Both the position numbers and the translations under genes were made by a program. Below the pieces are notes generated by a model that saw nothing but the letters and a program-made list of their open reading frames with translations, was not told the DNA's origin and made no database searches. A stretch of DNA of 64,000 nucleotides. Source: Triparma columacea (Eukaryota; Sar; Bolidophyceae; Parmales; Triparmaceae). Positions 47,928-58,388 of the stretch are shown here, in pieces. Location: positions 1-64,000 of the forward strand of contig BRYA01000145.1 in the NCBI GenBank assembly GCA_030267965.1. Direction: 5' to 3'. Numbering within the stretch: position 1 is the stretch's first letter; each line of letters begins with the position of its first letter.

Positions 47928-49385
47928 ATGGCGGAGCCTGAATTTGACTTTGCTTATGGTGGTGACTATAGTGATGAAGATGGTTATGAGTATGGTGATG
48001 ACTATGGTGGTGACTATGACGACCCAGATGATGGGGGCTCTCCCCTTCCCAAAACAGCAGTATACTCCGGAACAGAGAGCTTCAGAGGCAATCATAAACT
48101 CACAGAAGTGACTTTTGCACAAGGAGTGACGTCGATTGGCGATGAAACCTTCAGGGGATGCTCCTCCCTCACGGCCATTACCATCCCAGACAGCGTGACG
48201 ACGATTGGCGAGGGCGCCTTCCGCGGATGCTCCTCCCTCATGGCCATCACAATCCCAGAAGGAGTGACAACGATTAGCAGAGACGCCTTCTACCTATGCT
48301 CCTCCCTCACGGCCATCACCATCCCGGACTCAGTGACAACAATTGGCAGAGACGCCTTCTACAAATGCTCCTCCCTCACGGCCATCACAATCCCGGACGG
48401 AGTGACGACAATTGGCGTTCAAGCCTTCTACCTATGCTCCTCCCTCACGGCCATCACCATCCCGGACGGAGTGACGAAGATTGGCGACTGGGCCTTCTCT
48501 GGATGCTCCTCCCTCACGGCCATCACCATCCCGGACGGAGTGACAACGATTGACGAGGGTGCCTTCTACGGATGCTCCTCCCTCACGGCCATCACCATTC
48601 CTGACGGAGTGACGTCAATTGGCGTTGCCGCCTTCTACGGATGCTCCTCACTTACGGCAATCACCTTCCCTGACGGATTGACGTCGATTGGCGAACAAGC
48701 CTTCAGAGGATGCTCCTCCCTCACAGCCATCACAATCCCGGACAGAGTGACGACAATTAGTGACGGCGCCTTCTGCGGATGCTCCTCCCTCACGGCCATC
48801 ACCATCCCGGACTCGGTGACGACAATTGGCGAACACGCCTTCTTTGGATGCTCCTCCCTCACGGCCATCACCATTCCGGACGGAGTGACGAAGATTGGCG
48901 AAAGCACCTTCTACGGGTGCTCCTCCCTCGCGGCCATCACCATCCCAGACGGAGTGACGACAATTGGTCAACGCGCCTTCTACGGATGCTCCTCCCTCAC
49001 TGCCATCACAATCCCAGACGGAGTGACGACGATTGGCTCAGATGCCTTCAGTGATTGCGCCGCCCTGATGAAGCTCAGTTTATCCCCTGCCATCTCCGTC
49101 GAATCTGGCGCTTTCATGAATTGCACCGCCTTACTCGCTGCCGCTGCCTCCAAAAATATGGCGACTGTCGAAGACCTCCTCCATTCTAGGTGGCACCGCA
49201 TACGTGAACGCGTCACCGCTCTGCTTTGCCTTAAGGGAACCTGGGATCACGTGGAGGATCCACCCAGGAGATCGGCTAGGAAGCGGAAGCGAACTGACGG
49301 AGTCGAAGCCCCAGCACTAAGGGCAACTCCGGCACGTGAGAAGATTCCGAAAGTCTTGTGGAGAGTAATTCTGGAGTTTCTCTAA
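47928..49385 (+). CDS. BspA-type leucine-rich repeat protein, array gene 2
   Basis: An intronless gene of 485 residues with about 13 LRR_5 repeats. It differs from its neighbours by an acidic, Tyr/Gly/Asp-rich N-terminus (DFAYGGDYSDEDGYEYGDDY) encoded by an imperfect GGTGATGACTATG repeat at 47950-48030. From KTAVYSGTESFRGNHKLTEV on it aligns with genes 1 and 3. The C-terminal GTWDHVEDPPRRSARKRKRT block is the same. Repeat number and the variable positions near each AF..GC motif differ from gene 1, showing recombination between repeats. Confidence 0.88.
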   Translation: MAEPEFDFAYGGDYSDEDGYEYGDDYGGDYDDPDDGGSPLPKTAVYSGTESFRGNHKLTEVTFAQGVTSIGDETFRGCSSLTAITIPDSVTTIGEGAFRGCSSLMAITIPEGVTTISRDAFYLCSSLTAITIPDSVTTIGRDAFYKCSSLTAITIPDGVTTIGVQAFYLCSSLTAITIPDGVTKIGDWAFSGCSSLTAITIPDGVTTIDEGAFYGCSSLTAITIPDGVTSIGVAAFYGCSSLTAITFPDGLTSIGEQAFRGCSSLTAITIPDRVTTISDGAFCGCSSLTAITIPDSVTTIGEHAFFGCSSLTAITIPDGVTKIGESTFYGCSSLAAITIPDGVTTIGQRAFYGCSSLTAITIPDGVTTIGSDAFSDCAALMKLSLSPAISVESGAFMNCTALLAAAASKNMATVEDLLHSRWHRIRERVTALLCLKGTWDHVEDPPRRSARKRKRTDGVEAPALRATPAREKIPKVLWRVILEFL

Positions 49386-49948
49386 CTCTTTGCGCTTGAT
49401 TAGTTGGATTTAAGGCTGTCCGAACTAAAGTTTGTTGGGTAAAAAAATAGAAATATTTGAGGGCGTCAAGTTTAATTCTTCAAAGCAACCGCGTACTTCA
49501 ACTCCCTTCTCTCCTCTGAATCGCATAAGAGCTGTGTAAATCGTAGTTTTTGGGGGAAAACACACACAGGTCTGGCCAAACCCACCCTTGGTGGAGGGAG
49601 AAATAGGGGCAATAAATAAATCTATCAAAATAAAGGTAAGGCGGACAACAATGACAATGACGACCCTTGTTAAGGCTTAATGCAGTTCTATTTTGTCCTA
49701 TCGTTGATTTTAGTCTCCTATTCACGTCAAGGAACCAAGTTATTTCTTCAGCAAATCACGCATCCTTGAGGGTCTCACCATCCCTCTCCCTTGTTCTTCG
49801 TCCATCACACCACACTAACCCTCCTTATCCCGTCAATGGTTTTGGAATTCGCAGATATAGAGTATCAAATTTGTTTGGGCTTGAGACTGTTACCGAAAAG
49901 ACAGGTGAAAAAATCCTCGAGCACCCCGGGACTCTCCCCTTCCCCAAA
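49386..49948. repeat. LRR-array spacer, copy 3
   Basis: Nearly identical to 47371-47830, then, closer to the start codon, more like copy 1 (CCCCGGGACTCTCCCCTTCC before the ATG in both). The third unit therefore looks like a mosaic of the other two. Confidence 0.75.
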
Positions 49949-51238
49949 ATGCCCCAAACAGCAGTATACTATGGCACATACGAGACAGGGAGGTTCAGAG
50001 ACAATAGTGACCTCACAGAAGTGACTTTTGTAGAAGGAGTGACGTCGATTGCCGATGAAACCTTCAGGGGATGCTCCTCCCTCGAAACCATTACAATCCC
50101 GGAGGGAGTGACGACGATTGGCTATGGCGCCTTCAACGGATGCTCCTCCCTCGCAGCCATCATAATCCCGGACACAGTGACAACGATTGGTGAATGCGCC
50201 TTCCTCGGATGCGCCTCTTTCACGGCCATCGCCATCCCGGACTCAGTGACGACTATTGGTGAACACACCTTCCAAAGATGCACCTCCCTCACGGCCATCA
50301 ACATCCCAAACAGAGTGACGACAATTGGCAAGGGCGTCTTCTGGGGATGCTCCTCCCTCACGGCCATCACCATCCCGGATGGAGTGACGACAATTGGCAG
50401 TGAAGCCTTCGCTGGATGCTCCTCCCTCACGGCCATCACCATCCCGGACGGAGTGACGATGATTGACAATCACGCCTTCTACATATGCTCCTCCCTCACG
50501 GCCATCACCATCCCGGGCGGAGTGACGTCGATTGGCAGTCACGCCTTCTCTGATTGCTCCTCCCTCACGGCCATCACAATCCCAGACGGAGTGACGATAA
50601 TTCGCTATTGCGCCTTCGACGGATGCTCCTGCCTCGCGGCCATCACCATCCCGGACGGAGTGACGTCGATTGGTTTTGCCGCCTTCAGGGGATGCTCCTC
50701 CCTCACGGCCATCACCATCCCGGACGGAGTGACAACAATTGGCAGAGGCGCCTTCTACGGGTGCTCCTCCCTCACGGCCATCACCATCCCAGATGGAGTG
50801 ACGATAATTGGCGAAAGCACCTTCTCTGGATGCTCCTCTCTCACGGCCATCACAATCCCGGACGGAGTGACGGCGATTGGCAATTACGCCTTCTGGGGAT
50901 GCTCCGCCCTGACGAAACTCATTCTATCTCCTGCCGTTTCCATCGGTGAAGACTGCTTCTTGTACTGCACCGCCCTAATCACTGCCGCTGCTGATAAAAA
51001 CATGCCGACTGTCGAGGACCTCCTCCATTACAGGTGGCACCGCAAACCCGCTATTACGGAACGCGTCAACGCTCTGCTGTGCCTCAAGGGAACCTGGGAT
51101 CACGTGGAGGATCCACCCAGGAGATCGGCTAGGAAGCGGAAGCGAACTGACGGAGCTGAGGCCCCCGCGCTAAGGGCAACTCCATCACGTGAGAAGATGC
51201 CGAAAGTCTTGTGGAGAGTAATTCTGGAGTTTCTGTAA
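49949..51238 (+). CDS. BspA-type leucine-rich repeat protein, array gene 3
   Basis: An intronless gene of 429 residues from the ATG at 49949, chosen because it matches the start of gene 1 (MPQ.AVY). The open frame extends upstream to 49667 through spacer sequence, which is probably untranslated. It has about 12 LRR_5 repeats; the first four are more divergent (CASFTAIAIPDSVTTIGEHT). The last repeats and C-terminus are almost the same as in gene 1 (AIGNYAFWGCSALTKLILSP; SARKRKRTDGAEAPALRATP). No signal peptide is seen. Confidence 0.87.
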   Translation: MPQTAVYYGTYETGRFRDNSDLTEVTFVEGVTSIADETFRGCSSLETITIPEGVTTIGYGAFNGCSSLAAIIIPDTVTTIGECAFLGCASFTAIAIPDSVTTIGEHTFQRCTSLTAINIPNRVTTIGKGVFWGCSSLTAITIPDGVTTIGSEAFAGCSSLTAITIPDGVTMIDNHAFYICSSLTAITIPGGVTSIGSHAFSDCSSLTAITIPDGVTIIRYCAFDGCSCLAAITIPDGVTSIGFAAFRGCSSLTAITIPDGVTTIGRGAFYGCSSLTAITIPDGVTIIGESTFSGCSSLTAITIPDGVTAIGNYAFWGCSALTKLILSPAVSIGEDCFLYCTALITAAADKNMPTVEDLLHYRWHRKPAITERVNALLCLKGTWDHVEDPPRRSARKRKRTDGAEAPALRATPSREKMPKVLWRVILEFL

Positions 51239-51606
51239 ATCTTTGTTGTTGAAATCCTGATTTCACCTTTTCAACCTTTCTTTCAACCTGCAAAAGACAA
51301 CCCCCCCCCCCCGCACGTAAAATTATTAAAGGACCCGGTCGACGTAGGCGTAGGGGACGATTATCCGGAAGGAGACGCGACGTCACGTACGTGAAACCAA
51401 TAAAAGGGTTGCCAAAAAGCAAGGAAAATATGCAATGACGAGGTATTTATCGCTTAAAATTGAAATCAACGTACGTTGACATCGATTGAGACCGTCACCT
51501 CCGTCCACGTCCATCGCCTAAGCGATATTGAAACTTCCTGGACTCCCTATTACCAAAAAGGCCAAAATCCTACCAAAATTTCAATTGCACATCCCCGCAT
51601 AAATTG
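51239..51606. other. Intergenic region, no gene seen
   Basis: The conserved array spacer is not repeated after gene 3, so the duplicated block ends close to its stop codon. The rest is mixed sequence with a C-run near 51300 and no supported feature. Confidence 0.4.
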
Positions 51607-52117
51607 ATGACGAAACTCGCAAAAATCCGCGAGAAGCGTCTCGCCCGTCGTAAATTTGACTCGCGTAACCCTAACAGAGGCTCAAACTCTCTCTCCCCCT
51701 CCCTTCCCCCCGACCTTTCTACATCCATACACATGCCAATTGTAACATCAAATTCTAAAATCTTACCTAATCGAAGTATACCTGGTGTAGAGTCTTCGGT
51801 ATTTCAAGCTGCGTGTGCTGAGGATGATCTTGGGGTGAGTCAGGGTAGCTGCTCGTCCCTTGAGGTTGTGGAGGCCTTTGAGGTATTCGATGAGGATGGT
51901 GAGGAGTGGATTGAGAAGGGGGGGGCTTTCGGGGAGGTTGTTATGGACGAGGGGGGGGAGGATGGGGGGGAAGAGAGGAAGGAGGAGGAGAGGGAGCAGG
52001 AGAGGGAGGAGGAGAGGGAGGAGGAGCAACAGAAGGAGCAACAGCAGGAGCATGAGCAGGAGCAACAGCAAGAGCAACAGCAGGATCAACAGCAGGGGAA
52101 ACCACAGCAGCAGCAGC

Positions 52118-52152
<35 letters not shown>

Positions 52153-52165
52153 CGACAACGACAAC

Positions 52166-52199
<34 letters not shown>

Positions 52200-53869
52200 A
52201 CAACAACAACACACAACACCCCCAGTACCCCACACAACACCCCCAGTACCCCCCACTGGCACCCAATCCCCAACTCCCCCAGCACCTCCCACCACCTCCC
52301 CCCATTACCCCGACCCCACCCCATTACCGCAAGCCCAAGCCTTTCAAACCTTCCAATTGCCCTCTCCCTCACATTCCTCGTGCTCGGATTCTGACTCTGA
52401 CTCTGACGACTTCGCAGTCGCGGCTACGTTAAGACGTCACAAAGTAATCGGTGAGAGTGGAATCGTATTGAAATAATGTGTCGCAATCATCTTCACGCCA
52501 CCCACCTTCGTATCCCCACTAACTCCCTTCAACCCCTCCCCCCTCAACCCCCTCCCCTAACCAGCCGACGATGACCAGTTCTCCGACGCCTCCGACGACT
52601 CCCTCCTCAATTCCCCTGTTCCGTTCAAGACTAGTAAACCCACCCCGCCGAAGCACCCCGCCCCTAGATTTTCCGTCCCAGACGGTTCCGCCTTCCCTCC
52701 CTCATCTCCCTCCTCCCCCTCATCATCTACATCTTCCTTCCCTATCGCCTCAATCGAGTCCGTCTCTGCACCTTCTCCTGCACCCGTCCGTTCATCCGCC
52801 ATAACTTCCTCGAGCTCGAACATTTCTCCCCGTGAACTCTTGTCGCACGCGGGCCGAGGCTTGGGACTACAACAGGCAGCCGCTCGGGACATTCTCAAGA
52901 TGGGCGGAAAGGTGCTGAAGAGGAGGAACGATTTGATGAAGCACACAAGGTGAGAATTATCTCGTTCGGTCTGCTTGACGAGTTTGTAGGGTTGGCTTCA
53001 ACGATTAATGGGCGTCCACCGCGCGCGCTCCGCCGCGCTTGCTTCGCCTCAAACTAAAGCCTTCCCCTCGTCGCATCGCCCCTCCTGCAGCAAGAGTACT
53101 ACGACTAAGAAGAAAAAGAAACGATCGTCTCTCCCCCCTGACCCCCCTCCACCACCCTCCACGCAAACAAGCTCCGGGGTAATGGGAGATCTCCGTGCCC
53201 GTTTCGCATCCTCCTCCGCTGCCGCTGCTTCTAAGCAAGATGTTGTTGATCTCTGCGACTCCTCCTCAGAGTCGGACATGGAATGCCACATGGACGGCTT
53301 TGCGGTGATGAAGGAAAATAGGAGCGTCGACACACGAAATCTAAGCTACGAGAGCGAAGACGACGATATAGATGATTTGGAGGTCATCGAAGTCGGGGGG
53401 ACAGCAGCAAAAGGAGGCCAAAGTAACTGGTTGAGGTGAGCGCAGTGTACGACGTCCCTTCTACCCCCCTTCAAATCCCAACACACACGCCAAAATTATA
53501 TCCCAAAACATTCACAGCAAGCAAATTTCACAACCTGCGACTACTTCCTCTTCCACAACTACGACGAAAAAGGGTGCCAAGAAGAAGGCTTCGACAAAAA
53601 AATCTACAACCAAGAAGAAATCGACTACGAAAAAGGCTGCCACAAAAACCACCAAGAAGTCTTGGGGTAGGGGGCGAGGTAGAGGCAGGGGTAGATCTCG
53701 AGCTAAAGGTCGTGGTCGTGGTAAGTCTCGTTCCACTTCAGACACATGGGGTAGGTTGGAGATGGGTATTGGTTCATACAGTGTAAATCAAAGCGCTGCC
53801 GGTGACCCTAACTATCATAGACACTATGATCAGATGGAGGATGTTGGGGGGGCTAGCATAACGTTTTAG
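51607..53869 (+). CDS. Unidentified Gln-rich, basic, RGR-repeat protein
   Basis: Four exons join in phase: 51607-52450, 52565-52949, 53091-53435 and 53518-53869, giving 641 residues. The N-terminus is basic (MTKLAKIREKRLARRKFD). A Glu/Gln coiled region passes into a long polyglutamine tract encoded by CAA/CAG repeats (52020-52210), then a Pro/Thr-rich and Ser/Asp-rich part. Later exons hold Ser-rich linkers, a KKKKKR basic patch and an acidic VVDLCDSSSESDMEC. A histone-H1-like KKGAKKKASTKKSTTKKKST segment and a GRGRGRGRGRSRAKGRGRG run follow, then a conserved-looking C-terminus (WGRLEMGIGSYSVNQ). It is probably a nuclear nucleic-acid-binding protein; family unknown. Confidence 0.7.
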
Positions 53870-53983
53870 TATTACATATTTGTACCAACGTTTAGTTATG
53901 GGCATTTCAAGTTGAAAACTACATTATACCCCCTTCCCCCCGTGATTTCCCCCCCCCCCCACCACCCTACCCCTAATATGTTG

Positions 53984-56900
53984 TTACGTTCTGCGGTTTT
54001 CTTCCCAAAAGGCCTGCTGTAGGAATAGGTTCGCATTTAGCGCGCTTGCCCTTGACCCAAGCGGTCGTGCTCTTCTTGGTGGTTCAACAGACGCTTTCCT
54101 TTTCTTGTTCTTTGACCCAGACACTCGTCCTCGTATAGGTGACTCGTTCTGTCCCTTGGCCCTTGACCGAGGAAGTGGCTTAGACGCAGGTCGCTGAGGC
54201 GATGCAAGTGATCGTTTCTGTTCCGCAGCTTTGTTCTCCTTGCTCGTGTCGCTGTGCGCTTCTTTCCCTTCCGATGACCGGGAGGAGCTCGCGGAAACAT
54301 AGACAGGGGGCTGAGGGGGGGGCAGGGGGAGGGTATTGGCGGCCTTTTTGGTCCTCTTCACTGGTGGTCTCTTCTGAGCATTCTTCTGGTCGATGTCGGA
54401 CTGGAAGGGCCGGCCGCGCTTGGCGGGGGCAGGGAGGGGGGGGAGGGCAGGCATAGTTGTTATGCCCATGGACTGGTGCCAAGCGAGGACCTGAGCCTGG
54501 CGCTCTTGAGCGGCACGGAGGGCCTCACGCTTCTTTTTGGAGGCGGCGTCGCTGGCCTGCGGGGGGAGGTTCGCGGGGAGGTGTGAGGGAGGGTTTGAGT
54601 CAAGGCGGGAGAGAAGGAGAAAGGGAAGAGGCACACACCTTCTTTCGCTCACGCCATCGGGCCGTGTCCCCCAAGTCGACGTCGTTGTCGCCCTCTAAGA
54701 ACCTCGACGGGAGCTTGGTGTTGCGACCCTTATGTGAAACCCGCTTTGTTGAAACGTCCACCAGGTTCACAACTATCTTCTTCCTCTTGCTCTTCTTGGA
54801 TGTCGACGTGGACTGGAGGAGAGAACGTATATTAGATTGGGGGAGACGGGGGAGCTCAGCATTGTCGCTCTCATCGTCGTCGACGGGGGGGAGGCCTTCC
54901 TCGTTCTCGTCCTCTTTGTCGTGAGCACTAGGCGCTCTTTTCCTCTCCTTCTTTGATAATCCCTGCCCCTTCTGCCTCTGAATGCAGACGGCCTGAGAAA
55001 CGTGGTACGCCAAACCCCCTTGAGATTTGAAGGTCTGGAAGCAGTGAGGGCACTGCGGCTTCTTCCGGGGGGACAATGTAAAATGTCCTTCTTCGTCACT
55101 TGACTCGTCAGTCGAATCGTCGCCCATCATGTCGATGAATGCGGTCTGTAAGAGTTCAGACACCCCCATGGTATCTTCCTTCTCGTACGACTCCCAATTT
55201 CCGGTGCTTGACGTGAACATGTCGCAAGGGATGGGCGAAGCCGTCGTATCTGGGTTCTTCGTCGACTCGTAAACTGTGCATCTACCTATCCTTGACTTAG
55301 TTGTAGTAGGAGTATGCTGCCTTGTTGACACGCTAGATGCGGCTGAGAATGCACTCGATGCAGTAGATGGCGCGCTTTCAACAGAGCTACTACTGAAAGT
55401 GACATTGTGACAGAAGATAGTAAGCAAAGCCAGCGTGGTTGATGAAGCGAGAGTAGAAAAGAAACTAGCGTTAGTACGGGGTTGCGTTTAGTAATTTCTG
55501 TTGATTGCCAAGCGCCCATTCTCACCTTCCCGACTTTCGCTTTGGCGTGGTGAACTGTGTCTGTGAGTGAGAAGCTTTCGATGCCCCTTTCTTCTTGAGA
55601 AGCTTCTCCATGCGCTCCTGCAAAACTTCGGATCTCGGCATGTCGCCTCCGGTCTTCCCCGTGGTTTGTCTAGCCTTCGTCGGAGCACGCGAGTTCTCCT
55701 CTTCGAAATGCTCCACAGCCTTCCTCTTGCTCTTGAACCTCCTGCCGGATGGTGACTGAAGGTAGCAATTGATTGCCTTTTTGTCAACGGCACAGGTCCA
55801 TGTGTCGTCGCAGCCGAGTTCGCTACCAGGAACGCTATGGAAATGAGGCCGCTGTAACACCTCTTGAATGTCAAAATGAGGGTCGGCGCTACTGTCAATG
55901 TCGCCTCCGGTCATGTCGACCGCTTCTGACACCTCTAGGTCCTTGTCTGGTCCATGGCTACCACGTTTCGAGCGGCGTACGTACATAATCGCGTCCAAAT
56001 CGTCGGAAGTCAGGTCCTCCAGGCTGTCGTCGTCGTAGCGGACTCGGAACATCTTCCCACGGTAGTAAGGGGTAGGGCCCACGACGGTGCCCATGTGGAA
56101 ACCACCCTCCTCCTCAAAATGCTTACGGACGCGGTGGCCAATACGAGCATCAGACACTTCCGGAATTTTGTGGCATTCGTCAAACTTTGTGTCTGGGCCA
56201 GACCTGATCGAAGAGACAGACCTGGTCGAAGAGACAGACCTGGTTGAAGAGATGCCTGCCTTGACGGTGTCCTTCACGGGGAGTCCCCTGAACTTGGATG
56301 TCACGAGCTGAGGAGCCGTGGCTTTGGCCTTGGATATGGGTGCCGCAACTTCACCCCCTTCTTTGGTCGCTCCTTTCTCTCCCGCACCATCGGCGCTACT
56401 GCCAATGTCGCCTCCGGTCTTCCCCGTGGTTTGTCTGGCCTTCTTCGGAGCACGCGAGGTCATTTCGAAGTACTCCACAGCCTTCCTCTTGCTCGTGAAC
56501 CTCCTGCCGGATGGTGACTGAATGTAGTATCTATATTTCTCTTTGTTAACGGCACAGGTCCATGTGTCGTCGCAGCCGAGTTCGCTACCAGGAACGCTAT
56601 ATAAATAAGGCCGCTGTAACAACTTTTGAATGTCGAAAGGAGTGTCGGAGGCTCTGCTCGTGCTCGATTTCTTGCTAGTGCGTAGGTTGGCAATCTTGGG
56701 CACCTTGGGTTGCCTCTTCTTCCAGTTCCTAAGTGATCCTCGAAGCCTATTCTTCATCTCTGGGAGTGTCCCTATCATCGACTTTGACCTAAGGTTCCAC
56801 GCCTTGCCCTGCAATTGGCACTTCTCGTGGCTCCAAGATCCAATGTCCTCGCTAGTGACTTCGTGGTAAGCCTCCACAATGTTGCGCTTCTCCCTTTTTT

Positions 56901-58054
56901 CGTCTTCCTCCTGAACTTCATCGTCGTCCTCATTGTCCTTATCCTTGTCCTTGCCCTTGCCCGTGCCCTGGGTGCGTGATTTCTTCTTTTCAATGGGAAG
57001 CTCGAGGTCCATCATGATTTCTTCCATGACGCTATCGACCTTCTCTTGGACCTCCTTCTTTGGTAGCCTCTTCTTGATATTCAACAGCCAATGGTTGAAA
57101 GGGTAGCTGCCACCGGGACGAGGGCCTGTGACGTCCTGCTGACTGAGCTTGAAGGAAGCAATGTCGTCGAGTTTGTCAATGACCGTTTCTTCTGTCCTGT
57201 TTTCAATCGCATCCTCCACGTCGGCGACGATTCCCTCCAGAATGTCTTGGGTCATGGGAAGCTTAAAGGAGGATGGTTGGGGAGGTGAAGGGGGTGTCAT
57301 GGGTGGGAAGCAGGGCGGGGATCCGGGTGGGGGGTCCACATTTGGGATTCTCATAGATAAGAACGGCAAAGGTAGTGTGACACGTAGTGTATAATTGGAG
57401 GATAAAGGTGGTGTCAAGGTGGGGGGTGGGGAGTTTGGGGAAGGAGGGCCCCTGCGAGCGTAAGTGGAAGGAGCGAAGCGACAGACCAAAAGAAATGGGT
57501 TAGAACATACGCAACAGCAAAATGACCTCCTCCTTTCTGTCTTCGACCCTCAACCCATTCTCACCTCGATACACTCGCTTTGCGACTCTGGGCGATAGCC
57601 TTGGAAAGATGAGAAGGGCTAACGCTGCGGCTGCGGCTGCGGCTGTGGAGGGGGGTCAATGGTCGAGATATCATCTCCATACACAAGCTCACTCACAAAC
57701 CACTCACCTCTGATCCTCATGACCCCATTCCTCCTCATCGGACTCGACTGCATAAGCCGACAACGCCAAAGATGCAGAGGTACTGCTCGTATCCACCCCA
57801 AGCCACTCCGCGACCTCATTTACCCCCATTAACGTGGAGCCATCAGGGGCAAGAAAACCGCCCCTCCGAAAGACACTGAACCCGGAAAGGAAAGACTTGG
57901 GAATAGCATACCTCTTCAAGAGCGTGTCTTGAAGGGCCTTGAGTTCATCATTGTTCCTGTTGATAAGGGTGCGATACATTGGGTTAATTATGCAGTGTGA
58001 AAACCAGGAAAATTGAAACACTGACGAAACAATGCCACCAACAAATCCGATCAA
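53984..58054 (-). CDS. Chromatin-type protein with two MBD-like domains, a Tudor-like domain and a C2H2-type zinc finger
   Basis: Five exons join in phase: 57708-58054, 57565-57642, 55526-57451, 54639-55392 and 53984-54556, giving about 1,225 residues. The first exon's link is the least certain; an alternative start at 57680 gives a shorter N-terminus (MEMISRPLTPLHSRSRSRSV). In the large exon two copies of a ~58-residue module (SVPGSELGCDDTWTCAVNKE, then IQSPSGRRFTSKRKAVEYFE) resemble the methyl-CpG-binding domain core (SPSGKKFRSK). Between them lies a Tudor/Agenet-like segment (MGTVVGPTPYYRGKMFRVRY, DDDSLEDL). The next exon has a single finger (CPHCFQTFKSQGGLAYHV, then a Cys). Basic, AT-hook-like patches (AKRGRPF) end the protein. 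Reading of methylated DNA or histone marks is inferred. Confidence 0.7.
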
Positions 58055-58388
58055 GATTTCTCCCTAAGTAGTGCTATAATCGGACCCCAAAAGCATTCTT
58101 CGTTTCCCTTGAATAGGCCCCTATACATACATGAGTCTAGATTGGCGAGTGGGGGCAGCACTTGAGGTTGAAATTAAATACAACTTTTTAGGAATTTCCA
58201 CTTTGGTCACCAAAAAGTCTGTGTACTGGAGTATTTGGTACATCTTGTCGTTCCAATCCAATCGCGTTCGGTGCAATATTGATTGATTTCATTTGTTCCT
58301 CTGCACTGCTTCTCCCCGCATCTTCTCCAAGTCTTCTCCAAACTCGTCTCCAACCCGAAAAAGGTTGAGAGAGTATTAAATTGCCAAA
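58055..58388. promoter_or_regulatory. Divergent intergenic region
   Basis: This 334-bp segment lies between two divergent genes and must hold both promoters. It is moderately AT-rich. No RNA gene or repeat is recognised. Confidence 0.4.

Noticed and set aside
51763..52305. Minus-strand poly-Leu open frame
   Set aside because: It is the complement of the CAA/CAG polyglutamine tract and has no other content.
57704..58054. Stand-alone 116-residue gene ending at the TGA at 57704
   Set aside because: The TGA is formed by an AG|GTGAG donor, as at many exon ends here, and an in-phase acceptor follows at 57643; a merged gene is more likely, though a separate gene cannot be excluded.
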